Below, piece by piece: positions 1 through 6,902 of a stretch of 19,161 bases of DNA. Every line of letters begins with the position of its first letter. Positions within the stretch are counted from its first letter, which is position 1. The DNA is from CAYFZR01 sp046760505 [NCBI: Candidatus Hydrothermarchaeota archaeon]. Its GTDB lineage: Archaea > CAYFZR01. A program made the position numbers and the translations under genes. The notes beneath the pieces were generated by a model, which was given only the letters and a program-made list of their open reading frames with translations, was not told the origin of the DNA and did no database searches. The stretch lies in contig JBHIEG010000029.1 of the NCBI GenBank assembly GCA_046760505.1, positions 1 to 19,161 of the forward strand, written 5' to 3'.

Positions 1-49
1 AAAAAAAGAGTGAGTAAAAATTTGGAGAAAAATAGGTAAAAAACTCTCA
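1..49 (-). terminator. T-tract terminator after the TBP-DUF116 unit
   Basis: On the minus strand, immediately after the DUF116 stop codon, there are four T-runs of five to seven within 49 nt (A-runs at 1-7, 16-20, 28-32 and 38-43 on the plus strand). Archaeal RNA polymerase terminates at oligo-T stretches without needing a hairpin. The role is inferred from composition and position; only a weak 5-bp AGAGT/ACTCT pairing is visible. Confidence 0.4.
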
Positions 50-748
50 TCATATGTCTTCCGGAGCAATACTATCGGAAGAGCATTTCTTCGTGGATTT
101 TTCAAAAAACTCTTCAATGCCGCATTTGATTCTTTTGAAAAGTTCTTCTCTGTCAACTTCAGTTCTAACACAACCGTCTTTTGATAACATCACGCCTTGG
201 ACTGCGAAACCCTTTTGAGAGGCCTTCATCATCGCCATGTTCAACTCTTCATGACAAGCAACTCCTAAAGTGGCGGATGGCCTGTACTGTTTCAGTATGC
301 GCCATACGAATGTTGAACCGGGAACCACAAAGACCTTGTAACCATGAGCTTCTGCTTCCTTTTTTATATTGGGTACGATGCATCTACCACAGCCTTGACA
401 TTCGATACCTGTGGGTGTGAGTTTAGCAGGACAATCAATATGTCTGAGACATTGGGGCAGGAAAAGAACTCTGTTTTTCGGATCGACGTTTTTGAAACTT
501 TCGAAAGAGACTCTGTTTCTAATTTCAATGCCGATTGAGTCTACAATGCTATCATCAATACCAAATCTGGGCACAATTTTTTTTAGAAAGCCATAAAAAG
601 CATCGATTGTAAAAAGTGTGATCCTTGGTAAAATTAGCCAGTCCCTTTTAAACAAAAGAATGATAAAAACAATAGAAATCAAAAATAAAATCACGATGGA
701 AGTTACAAATAATAAAGTAATTGCTCCCAGCAAGGTTATTATGTCCAT
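50..748 (-). CDS. DUF116 family membrane-anchored cysteine-rich protein
   Basis: A 232-residue protein. One or two hydrophobic segments span roughly residues 5-33, followed by a basic stretch (FKRDWL), so it is probably membrane-anchored with the rest in the cytoplasm. The soluble part has the DUF116 pattern: C100, C106, then the cluster C117-x2-C120-x2-C123 (ECQGCGRC), then C165 in GVACHEE and C193 in KDGC. Such spacing suggests a metal or Fe-S site, but the family's biochemical role is not established to my knowledge. The ATG (746-748) follows the TBP stop codon (749-751) with no gap, so the gene is almost certainly co-transcribed and translationally coupled with TBP. The family assignment is fairly secure; the function is unknown. 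Confidence 0.8.
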   Translation of the reverse strand: MDIITLLGAITLLFVTSIVILFLISIVFIILLFKRDWLILPRITLFTIDAFYGFLKKIVPRFGIDDSIVDSIGIEIRNRVSFESFKNVDPKNRVLFLPQCLRHIDCPAKLTPTGIECQGCGRCIVPNIKKEAEAHGYKVFVVPGSTFVWRILKQYRPSATLGVACHEELNMAMMKASQKGFAVQGVMLSKDGCVRTEVDREELFKRIKCGIEEFFEKSTKKCSSDSIAPEDI

Positions 749-1288
749 CTACATCAGTCCTAGTCCTTTTAGTTCTTCTATTACTTTTTGTACGGCTCTC
801 TCAGCATCTTCTGGCTTCTTTGCTCCGGTACATACGAGTTTACCCGATCCGAATAGGAGAACAACAACCTTAGGATCTTTTAATCTGTAAACCAAGCCGG
901 GAAATTGCTCTGGTTCGTATTCAACATTTTCCAGCCCGAAACCTATCGCTATGGCATCTAGATTCAATTCCGTATTCAAGTCTGCAGAAGCAACCATATT
1001 CTGAATTACTATTTCGGGCTCTGTGGTGATCTCTACGCCTGCTTCGTTTATCTGAGCGATGGTTTTTTCAATTGCCCTACGTACATCTTCAATGCTTTTA
1101 GCGCCAGTGCACACCAACTTGCCGGAACCAAAGATCAGAGTAGCAGTTTTAGGATCTTTTAATCTGTAAACCAAGCCGGGAAATTGCTCTGGTTCGTATT
1201 CAGCATTTTCCAATGCTAGAGCTATCGTCTCTAAGTCTAGTTCCTTTTCTAGTGACGTGGATGCGACAACATTTTCTATCTTTATCAG
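749..1288 (-). CDS. tbp: TATA-binding protein (TBP), probable CTG start
   Basis: General transcription initiation factor that binds the archaeal TATA box and recruits TFB and RNA polymerase. The protein is the usual saddle of two direct repeats, each containing EYEPEQFPGLVYRLKDPK, then an LIFGSGKLVCTGAK or LLFGSGKLVCTGAK strand. With the start at 1288 it is 179 residues, the normal archaeal size. The first ATG/GTG/TTG in frame is a TTG at 1213, which would remove the first beta strand (IKIENVVAST) that other archaeal TBPs have. An in-frame TAG lies at 1313-1315. GGAGGT (1295-1300) stands 6 nt before CTG (1286-1288), giving fMet/Met-IKIENVVAS, so CTG is the best start. The stop abuts the DUF116 start. 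Identity is certain; the start codon is inferred. Confidence 0.93.
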   Translation of the reverse strand: MIKIENVVASTSLEKELDLETIALALENAEYEPEQFPGLVYRLKDPKTATLIFGSGKLVCTGAKSIEDVRRAIEKTIAQINEAGVEITTEPEIVIQNMVASADLNTELNLDAIAIGFGLENVEYEPEQFPGLVYRLKDPKVVVLLFGSGKLVCTGAKKPEDAERAVQKVIEELKGLGLM

Positions 1289-1294
1289 AGGAAA

Positions 1295-1300
1295 ACCTCC
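1295..1300 (-). promoter_or_regulatory. Ribosome binding site that decides the TBP start
   Basis: GGAGGT on the minus strand, a near-perfect anti-Shine-Dalgarno match. It sits 6 nt before a CTG codon and not near any ATG, GTG or TTG. It supports CTG initiation of TBP. Confidence 0.7.
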
Positions 1301-1332
1301 GTTAGGCTGTAACTATAACTCAATGGATGTTT

Positions 1333-1343
1333 CTATATATAAA
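1333..1343 (-). promoter_or_regulatory. TATA box of the TBP-DUF116 unit
   Basis: On the minus strand the sequence reads TTTATATATAG preceded by AAACC, a strong archaeal TATA element. It lies about 35-45 nt upstream of the GGAGGT, giving a short leader, and overlaps the 58-nt gap after the GalT-like gene. TBP therefore probably has its own promoter. Confidence 0.6.
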
Positions 1344-1346
1344 GGT

Positions 1347-2402
1347 TTATAAGTGAATTTCGTCTCTCATAAAAGAAGCAATTTCCTCAGGTTTAGAAAG
1401 CACAACCCATTCCAAATTCAATCTTTCCATGAATCCAGTATCATTGGTGTAGTACTTTTGAAAATTAGGTCTGCTTATGATTTTTGCATTTAGATTAAAG
1501 TAGTGACTGATGTCTTCATCTATTGGTCCAGAATACGTGGAGAGGGTGAAACTCTGGACCCCCAAACTTTGATAAGCCTTTAAAATAGAAGATATAGCCT
1601 GAGCGAACTCTTTTATTCCTCTATCATTTAATTGGTTAAGGGAAGAAATGCCCTCCTTAAACAGGATTAAAACCTCGTTGTTCCCTTGGGGAGCAAAGCT
1701 TGTCAATACAGCCAAAGAATCGTTTTCTCCAATGAATCTTTCCCCTATTTTTTTCTCTTTCTCCAACAATAGGTTCCAGAAATTGCGTTTATTTCTCTCG
1801 TAGAACGATCTACTCTTTTCCATATATTTAGAAAGTAGAAATGTTGGTTTTTCTTCGATTAGTATTTGCACGTGAGGATGTATTATGCTCGCTCCAGAAG
1901 GGGGCATGTGGTTCCAGCTGAACAAAGGATATCTGGCGTCTTTTTGTTTTTCATGGACTTTCTGGAAATACTTTAAGCATGCAGAGATGCAATCCTTTAT
2001 CAATTTTGGGCTAAAGTCACCAATTCTCAGAAAGTGGTCGCCAGAAAAAATTCCAACCGCATGATTTTTTCCAAATGGGAATAAATTTGGGAATATACAA
2101 GAATTCCCTATCTTTATCCTTTCAATCTCTTCTCCATCTTCTTCAATTCCAAAGAACTTTGGTGTACTTTTTTCTAAGTTTCCTGGACAGAAGAAACAAC
2201 CTTTTTGGGTACTTTTAATTACTTCAATCACATCTATTTCTTCGCTCACCTGTTTTTTCCTCGAAGCCCTCTCCACATTTATTCTGACCCACATTTCTAA
2301 AAGGGGGTCTTTCCTGTATTCAATTTCCTGTTCCTGAACATCAAAATTCAACAGGGGACTTCTGAGTTTTGCATTCCTTACAAATTTCTCTAACTTTATC
2401 AC
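1347..2402 (-). CDS. galT: Galactose-1-phosphate uridylyltransferase-like protein (HIT superfamily)
   Basis: Nucleotidyl transferase of the GalT branch of the HIT superfamily, expected to exchange UMP (or another NMP) between UDP-glucose and a sugar 1-phosphate. Seen: RSPLLNFDV and RKDP near the N-terminus, a zinc-type CFFC pair (C69, C72), WNHMPPSGASIIHPHVQ with the catalytic HPH (second His about residue 177), and a C-terminal half with a degenerate HIT repeat. Start choice: an ATG at 2456 (369 aa) is in frame, but no ribosome binding site precedes it. A TTTAAATA box (2426-2433) sits 24-31 nt before GTG at 2402, the geometry of a leaderless transcript, giving 351 residues beginning VIKLEKFVRNAKLRSP. 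It is divergent from the glycogen synthase gene, fitting UDP-sugar/glycogen metabolism. Exact substrate not provable. Confidence 0.85.
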   Translation of the reverse strand: MIKLEKFVRNAKLRSPLLNFDVQEQEIEYRKDPLLEMWVRINVERASRKKQVSEEIDVIEVIKSTQKGCFFCPGNLEKSTPKFFGIEEDGEEIERIKIGNSCIFPNLFPFGKNHAVGIFSGDHFLRIGDFSPKLIKDCISACLKYFQKVHEKQKDARYPLFSWNHMPPSGASIIHPHVQILIEEKPTFLLSKYMEKSRSFYERNKRNFWNLLLEKEKKIGERFIGENDSLAVLTSFAPQGNNEVLILFKEGISSLNQLNDRGIKEFAQAISSILKAYQSLGVQSFTLSTYSGPIDEDISHYFNLNAKIISRPNFQKYYTNDTGFMERLNLEWVVLSKPEEIASFMRDEIHL

Positions 2403-2425
2403 AAAATGCAGAGAATCGGAAGTAC

Positions 2426-2433
2426 TATTTAAA
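2426..2433 (-). promoter_or_regulatory. TATA box of the GalT-like gene
   Basis: TTTAAATA on the minus strand, centred about 27 nt before the GTG at 2402. It implies a leaderless mRNA and argues against the upstream ATG at 2456. Confidence 0.45.
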
Positions 2434-2583
2434 TCTTTACTTCGCTTTGAACACATTTATAAGAAATCTAATCCTAAATAGAAGAATAGTTAACATTACG
2501 AATTCCTTTTTTGGAAAATTATATATTCAGTTAATATAATTAATTTATCAACGAAAATTCAGCCGACATTTTAATAGTAGGGG

Positions 2584-2590
2584 TTATATA
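2584..2590 (+). promoter_or_regulatory. TATA box of the glycogen synthase gene
   Basis: TTATATA preceded by GGGG, about 44 nt before the ATG at 2628. Initiation about 25 nt downstream would leave a leader of roughly 15-20 nt containing GGTG (2618-2621), which is 6 nt before the ATG. Confidence 0.5.
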
Positions 2591-2627
2591 GTAGAACTCA
2601 AGAAAATAACGGTTCCCGGTGGGTTTC

Positions 2628-4349
2628 ATGCACAGGAGAACTATTATATTAGCGGGGGAAGAAGCAGGGCCTGTTTCCAATAAATTAGGTGGAATATGGA
2701 ATGTAATAAACAATGAAGCCATTACCCTAGCTAAACTGATCAGTAAAGGTGAGATAAAGGAAAATATTAGATTATTGATTGCTGGACCTTACTATCCACA
2801 CAAAGGAACAGACTGGAATGCTGGAAAAGACAGGGTGACTGATATCAGTGGGTTGAACAAATTGAATTTGGATGAAACCCTATCAAAAACTTTGAAAACC
2901 TTGAAAGAGAGGGGAATAGACACAATAACAGCCTCTAAAAAAGTTGAGGGGGTAGAAATAGGGTACATACTATTCGATACTTCAAGATTCAACGTTATAG
3001 AAATTGTGTACAAGAACAAGACTTACAGGCTTTCTGACATGATAAAAACAGAAGCATACGAACTATTTGGTCTAGATTCTCTAAAATACGAACTTTCAGG
3101 TTATGGTAAGGAATATACGCACTATTTGAATCTATCCTATGCGATTTCTGAGTTTGCTAAAGAATTATCTAAAAATGAACGTGTATCCCTTCACTGTCAT
3201 GAGTTCGGTGTTTTTTTTGCGGCTGCAAGATTAGAACTAAAAAGGGTTCCAATAAACACTTTGGCAACCTTTCATGCTACCATAGTGGGAAGATCTTATG
3301 GTGCGAGCGTGTTAGAGAAGGTATATAATAATGATCCCACATGGAACCCTGCTGCTCCGGAAGGATTGGCTAAACTAGAAGAACTGGCAAAGTATGCAGA
3401 TTCAATTACCTTTGTGGGTGATACCACAAGGAAAGAGGCGAGACTTTTCTATGGAGTAGATGGAATAGTGGTAAGAAATGGAATAGAAGTGGACAAAGAT
3501 CATATAGATTGGGAAAAAAAGGAAAAATGTAGAACAAGAATTCAGGAATTTGTTGCTAAGAATTTATACGAGTACTATGATGGAGAAAAAATAGATCCTG
3601 AACACCTGATACCCCTCTATACAATATCAAGAATAGAACTTGAAAACAAGGGTTACCCAGATTTGCTCGATTCTATGATTATCTTAGACAGATTACTGGC
3701 TAACTATATAAGAAATGGCTGGATAGATGAGGAGACAAAGGTAGTATGTTTTTTGATAACTGCTCATGGACCCAAAGAAAAGAGTAGACTTCCAAGAGGC
3801 TTTCCCATTTATCTTCCAGAAGAAGTTTTGGTCGGAGAAGAGCTTAGGTTGAGCAAAATGATTGATGATCGTAGATTGCACCCTAAATGCTTGGTTACGG
3901 AGAGAAGAGTCGTATCCACTATTTTATATCCTCAATGGGTCGGAAAAGATGATGGAGGATTAAACATGACTGCTTCCGAGATTGCAAGCGGATGTGTGGC
4001 AGGAATCTTCCCCTCAAAATACGAGCCATTTTTGTTAACCGGACTAGAGGCTTGCAGAGAAGGAACTCCGATTTTGGTGGGAAGATCTTGCGGATTCAGC
4101 GACGCGGCATTAGAGCATGAAATGAGGAAAGGTACATTAGGCGGAGTGATAGTGGTGGATAACATGGCTCTGCCTTATCAAGAGTACATATCGGATTATG
4201 CATTTGGAATGGGATTTTTGGTGAGTGAATTTATTCGTGACAAGGTCAAATACAGATTGCTATGTGGAGATGCGTTTGAACTTGCTAAGACAATGAGTTG
4301 GGAAGATCCTGTCAAAAAATATTACGAATTGTTATTAATAGAATCCTAA
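2628..4349 (+). CDS. Glycogen synthase, eukaryote-like GT3 family
   Basis: A 573-residue glycosyltransferase expected to elongate alpha-1,4-glucan from a UDP- or ADP-glucose donor in the cytoplasm. It looks like the GT3 (animal/fungal) type, not the bacterial GlgA (GT5) type. The N-terminal nucleotide loop is NKLGGIWNVI (compare NKVGGIYTV), followed by HCHEFGVFFAAARL and ATFHATIVGRSYGA, and the C-terminal EX7E signature is E466-PFLLTGL-E474 within SKYEPFLLTGLEACREGTPIL. The mid-region RIELENKGYPDLLDSM matches the GT3 RYEFSNKGVD-like segment. I chose the ATG at 2628, preceded by GGTG at 6-nt spacing, over the in-frame GTG at 2619. It is divergent from the GalT-like gene. Donor specificity is not readable from the sequence. 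Confidence 0.9.
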   Translation: MHRRTIILAGEEAGPVSNKLGGIWNVINNEAITLAKLISKGEIKENIRLLIAGPYYPHKGTDWNAGKDRVTDISGLNKLNLDETLSKTLKTLKERGIDTITASKKVEGVEIGYILFDTSRFNVIEIVYKNKTYRLSDMIKTEAYELFGLDSLKYELSGYGKEYTHYLNLSYAISEFAKELSKNERVSLHCHEFGVFFAAARLELKRVPINTLATFHATIVGRSYGASVLEKVYNNDPTWNPAAPEGLAKLEELAKYADSITFVGDTTRKEARLFYGVDGIVVRNGIEVDKDHIDWEKKEKCRTRIQEFVAKNLYEYYDGEKIDPEHLIPLYTISRIELENKGYPDLLDSMIILDRLLANYIRNGWIDEETKVVCFLITAHGPKEKSRLPRGFPIYLPEEVLVGEELRLSKMIDDRRLHPKCLVTERRVVSTILYPQWVGKDDGGLNMTASEIASGCVAGIFPSKYEPFLLTGLEACREGTPILVGRSCGFSDAALEHEMRKGTLGGVIVVDNMALPYQEYISDYAFGMGFLVSEFIRDKVKYRLLCGDAFELAKTMSWEDPVKKYYELLLIES

Positions 4350-4351
4350 AC

Positions 4352-4359
4352 TTTATATT
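4352..4359 (+). promoter_or_regulatory. TATA box of the isopropylmalate synthase-family gene
   Basis: TTTATATT directly after the glycogen synthase stop codon, about 40 nt before the ATG at 4395. GGTGAT (4386-4391) serves as the ribosome binding site. The gene therefore probably has its own promoter. Confidence 0.45.
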
Positions 4360-4394
4360 TTACCTTCTTTCATAATGTTAGCACTGGTGATTTC

Positions 4395-5915
4395 ATGGAA
4401 AAAATTACCGTGATGGACACCACGATGAGAGACGGTGAACAGACCCCTGGAATAGCGTTCACACCAGAAGAGAAAGCAATGCTGGGAAGGATGTTATATA
4501 ATGCTGGTGTGGACTTCATAGAGGTTGCCAGTGCCCAAGTATCTGGGGGAGAAAAATCTGGAGCCATAGCGGTAGTTAAAGAATTCGAGGAACATGGATA
4601 CCCAACCGATATTCTAGAGTGTCTCACCTACCTCACAAAAGAATCTGTAGACTGGGCTCACGATACCGGGGTTGGTGGTGTAAATATCCTTGCAAAATCT
4701 TCTGTGGAGCAAATAGAGAAACAGTTGAGAATGAAACCAGAAGATCAAACAAATCTGGTCTTAGATATAGTGGAGTATGCATATGATCTTGATATGAAGG
4801 TAAATCTATATTTGGAGCACTTTTCCAGTAAAGGAGGTGTAAAGGATACACCAGAATACGCAGATACCTTGATAAATGAATTACTACAAACAAAAAAGAT
4901 GCAAAGAATAACTTTCTGTGATACGCTCGGGTTATTCGATCCCGATGAAGTAAAAAGATACGTTGGCAAATTTGTGAAAAAATATCCAAAAGCTTTCTTT
5001 GATTTCCATGGACACAACGACTACGGCATGGCTGTTGCCAATACGCTGGAAGCGGTCAGAGTTCAATGTAAAGGAGTGCAGGTCACGGTTAACGGTCTTG
5101 GAGAAAGGACTGGCAACGCTCCCTTAGAGGAAGTTATAGTTGCAATACACGATAAGACTGATAAAAAGACAAATGTAAAAGAATACATGCTCAAAGAATT
5201 ATCAAGTCTGGTGGAACGTAGTTCTGGGGTAAGAATACCTCAAAATAAACCGATAGTTGGAAAATACGCCTTCACTCACAAATCAGGTATTCATGTAGAC
5301 GGTATGAGCAAAGCCAAATTATACGAGAGCATAGATCCTAGCAGATTTGGAAGAAGGCACGAGTACGATCTAGGAAAACATAGCGGAAAGGCAACTATCA
5401 GATCTCATCTGGAAGAAATGGGTATAAAACCAACTGATAAACTTATTGAGGGTATACTAAAGAGAGTGAAAGAATATGGAGACATGAAAAAAGTTTTGTC
5501 TTCTGAAGATTTACCCTACATAATTGCTGATCTCATGGAGGCACCTGAGGACATAAGAATAGAAATAGAAGACTGTGCAATTGTCACTGCCTTAGGAACT
5601 CATCCAGTGGCAACTGTAAGCATAAAAAGGAACGGAAAGATTTACAAGACAACCGGCTCCGGCGTGGGAGGATACGATGCCTTCATGAATGCGATCAGGA
5701 GTTTATTCAAAGAGGAACTCCCAAAACTGGTTGATTACGAAGTGACAATACCCCCAGGGGGCAAAACAGACGCTTTAGTTTATACTACCATTACATGGGA
5801 AGACAAGGACGGAAACGTGTTCAAAACAATCGGTGTGAGTCCTGATCAAACTTTTGCAGCGATAGAAGCCACAAAAAAAATGTTGAATCGGTTTTATAGA
5901 AATAAGAAAACATGA
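4395..5915 (+). CDS. 2-isopropylmalate/homocitrate/citramalate synthase family enzyme
   Basis: A 506-residue DRE-TIM metallolyase that condenses acetyl-CoA with a 2-oxo acid. The barrel (about 1-280) shows DTTMRDGEQ (R12, D13), the metal-binding HGHND (H205, H207) and NGLGERTGN (233-241). KSGIHVDG (296-303) and GKHSGK (327-332) belong to the communication region. Residues about 385-500 form a LeuA-type regulatory dimer domain (VTALGTHPVATVSI, GSGVGGYDAF, PPGGKTDALV). The barrel segment NLYLEHFSSKGGVKDTPEY and the tail VSPDQTFAAIEATKKMLN look like the divergent LeuA-like proteins of Bacteroidetes as I remember them, not like canonical LeuA, CimA or AksA. No leuCDB or aksDEF genes are near, so the oxo-acid substrate is open. 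Confidence 0.85.
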   Translation: MEKITVMDTTMRDGEQTPGIAFTPEEKAMLGRMLYNAGVDFIEVASAQVSGGEKSGAIAVVKEFEEHGYPTDILECLTYLTKESVDWAHDTGVGGVNILAKSSVEQIEKQLRMKPEDQTNLVLDIVEYAYDLDMKVNLYLEHFSSKGGVKDTPEYADTLINELLQTKKMQRITFCDTLGLFDPDEVKRYVGKFVKKYPKAFFDFHGHNDYGMAVANTLEAVRVQCKGVQVTVNGLGERTGNAPLEEVIVAIHDKTDKKTNVKEYMLKELSSLVERSSGVRIPQNKPIVGKYAFTHKSGIHVDGMSKAKLYESIDPSRFGRRHEYDLGKHSGKATIRSHLEEMGIKPTDKLIEGILKRVKEYGDMKKVLSSEDLPYIIADLMEAPEDIRIEIEDCAIVTALGTHPVATVSIKRNGKIYKTTGSGVGGYDAFMNAIRSLFKEELPKLVDYEVTIPPGGKTDALVYTTITWEDKDGNVFKTIGVSPDQTFAAIEATKKMLNRFYRNKKT

Positions 5916-5933
5916 GAAAAGAAAACATGAGAA
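5904..5933 (+). repeat. 15-nt perfect tandem duplication across a stop codon
   Basis: AAGAAAACATGAGAA occurs twice back to back (5904-5918 and 5919-5933). The first copy holds the last codons and TGA stop of the upstream gene; the second repeats K-K-T-stop in the same frame. It looks like replication slippage and leaves the protein end unchanged. Confidence 0.9.
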
Positions 5934-5953
5934 CTTTTATTTTGAACTTGGTA

Positions 5954-5966
5954 TTTTTATAAAAAG
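5954..5966 (+). promoter_or_regulatory. Probable TATA box of the SPFH gene
   Basis: TTTTTATAAAAAG about 50-60 nt before the ATG at 6017. A second AT motif, GTTTAAAC (5973-5980), is closer. Either could be the TATA element; the true start site is not decidable by eye. Confidence 0.35.
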
Positions 5967-6016
5967 AAAAAGGTTTAAACTCATGCAAAAAGTTACTAGT
6001 CTAGGAGGTGTATCAG

Positions 6017-6805
6017 ATGCCTAATGGGATTTTCGGATTATTTTCAGGAGTTTTTCCCATTGTAGTAATCTTAATACTATTTATTCTTTATTCTGCAATA
6101 AGAATCGTAAAGGAATACGAAAGAGGGGTAGTTTTCAGGTTAGGAAGATTAATGGGGGCTAGAGGTCCTGGACTGTTTTTCCTAATACCCATAGTTGAGA
6201 AGATGGTGAAAATAGATCTAAGAACCATTACGTTGGATGTCCCATCTCAGGATGTGATTACAAGAGATAACGTTCCAGTTAGAGTAAACGCAGTGGTTTA
6301 CTTTAGAGTAGTAGAGCCTGAAAAGGCAATAGTAGAAGTGGAAAACTACATGGCCGCCACTTCTCAAATATCTCAAACTACACTGAGAAGTGTAATTGGT
6401 CAGGTCGAACTAGACGAGGTACTTTCTGAGAGAGAGAAGTTGAATCGCACGCTACAGCAAATTATAGATTCTCAAACAGATCCATGGGGTATTAAGGTAA
6501 CCACAGTAGAGATAAAGGATGTAGAACTACCTGAAGGAATGAAAAGAGCAATGGCAAAACAGGCGGAAGCAGAAAGAGACAGGAGAGGTAGAATAATCTT
6601 AGCCGACGGTGAGGCGCAAGCCGCAGAAAAACTTAGAGCAGCGGCTGAAATTCTCTCAGAGAGCCCTGCTTCGATACAACTGAGATTCTTGCAGACATTG
6701 GCAGAAATATCAGCAGAAAAAACTTCCACAGTAGTGTTTCCCCTACCGATAGAGTTTATGGAGGCATTCCATTCCCCTGAAAAGAAGAAAGGTTCAAAAA
6801 AATAA
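6017..6805 (+). CDS. Stomatin/prohibitin (SPFH, band 7) membrane protein
   Basis: A 262-residue slipin-type protein: an N-terminal membrane segment (about 11-30, [17 protein letters not shown]), then the SPFH domain from [14 protein letters not shown] through [12 protein letters not shown] and [18 protein letters not shown] to [23 protein letters not shown]. An alanine/glutamate-rich helical region ([18 protein letters not shown]) and a charged tail follow. Such proteins oligomerise on the membrane and scaffold or regulate proteases and channels. The start at 6017 is set by GGAGGTG (6004-6010), 6 nt before ATG; an in-frame GTG at 6008 lies inside that site and is rejected. In many archaea a stomatin gene sits next to an NfeD-type membrane protease gene; none is adjacent here, so the partner is unknown. 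Confidence 0.92.
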   Translation: MPNGIFGLFSGVFPIVVILILFILYSAIRIVKEYERGVVFRLGRLMGARGPGLFFLIPIVEKMVKIDLRTITLDVPSQDVITRDNVPVRVNAVVYFRVVEPEKAIVEVENYMAATSQISQTTLRSVIGQVELDEVLSEREKLNRTLQQIIDSQTDPWGIKVTTVEIKDVELPEGMKRAMAKQAEAERDRRGRIILADGEAQAAEKLRAAAEILSESPASIQLRFLQTLAEISAEKTSTVVFPLPIEFMEAFHSPEKKKGSKK

Positions 6806-6841
6806 AAACAGATCTTAGGATGCTAAAATACCCTCGGCACC

Positions 6842-6850
6842 CATATAAAT
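6842..6850 (+). promoter_or_regulatory. TATA box of ileS
   Basis: CATATAAAT, 53-61 nt before the IleRS ATG. GGAGG (6891-6895) follows, with 7-nt spacing to the ATG at 6903. Confidence 0.45.
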
Positions 6851-6902
6851 TAAATATTATTGAGTAATCAGAGATCCTTTATCATCTGATGGAGGCATCA
6901 GC

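Noticed and set aside
749-1213. TBP starting at TTG 1213 (154 residues)
   Set aside because: It would lack the first beta strand of the first half, and no ribosome binding site is near; the GGAGGT before CTG 1288 explains the full-length protein.
4633-4989. 118-residue antisense ORF inside the isopropylmalate synthase-family gene
   Set aside because: Composition is that of a shadow frame, opposite a strongly conserved catalytic domain, with no ribosome binding site.
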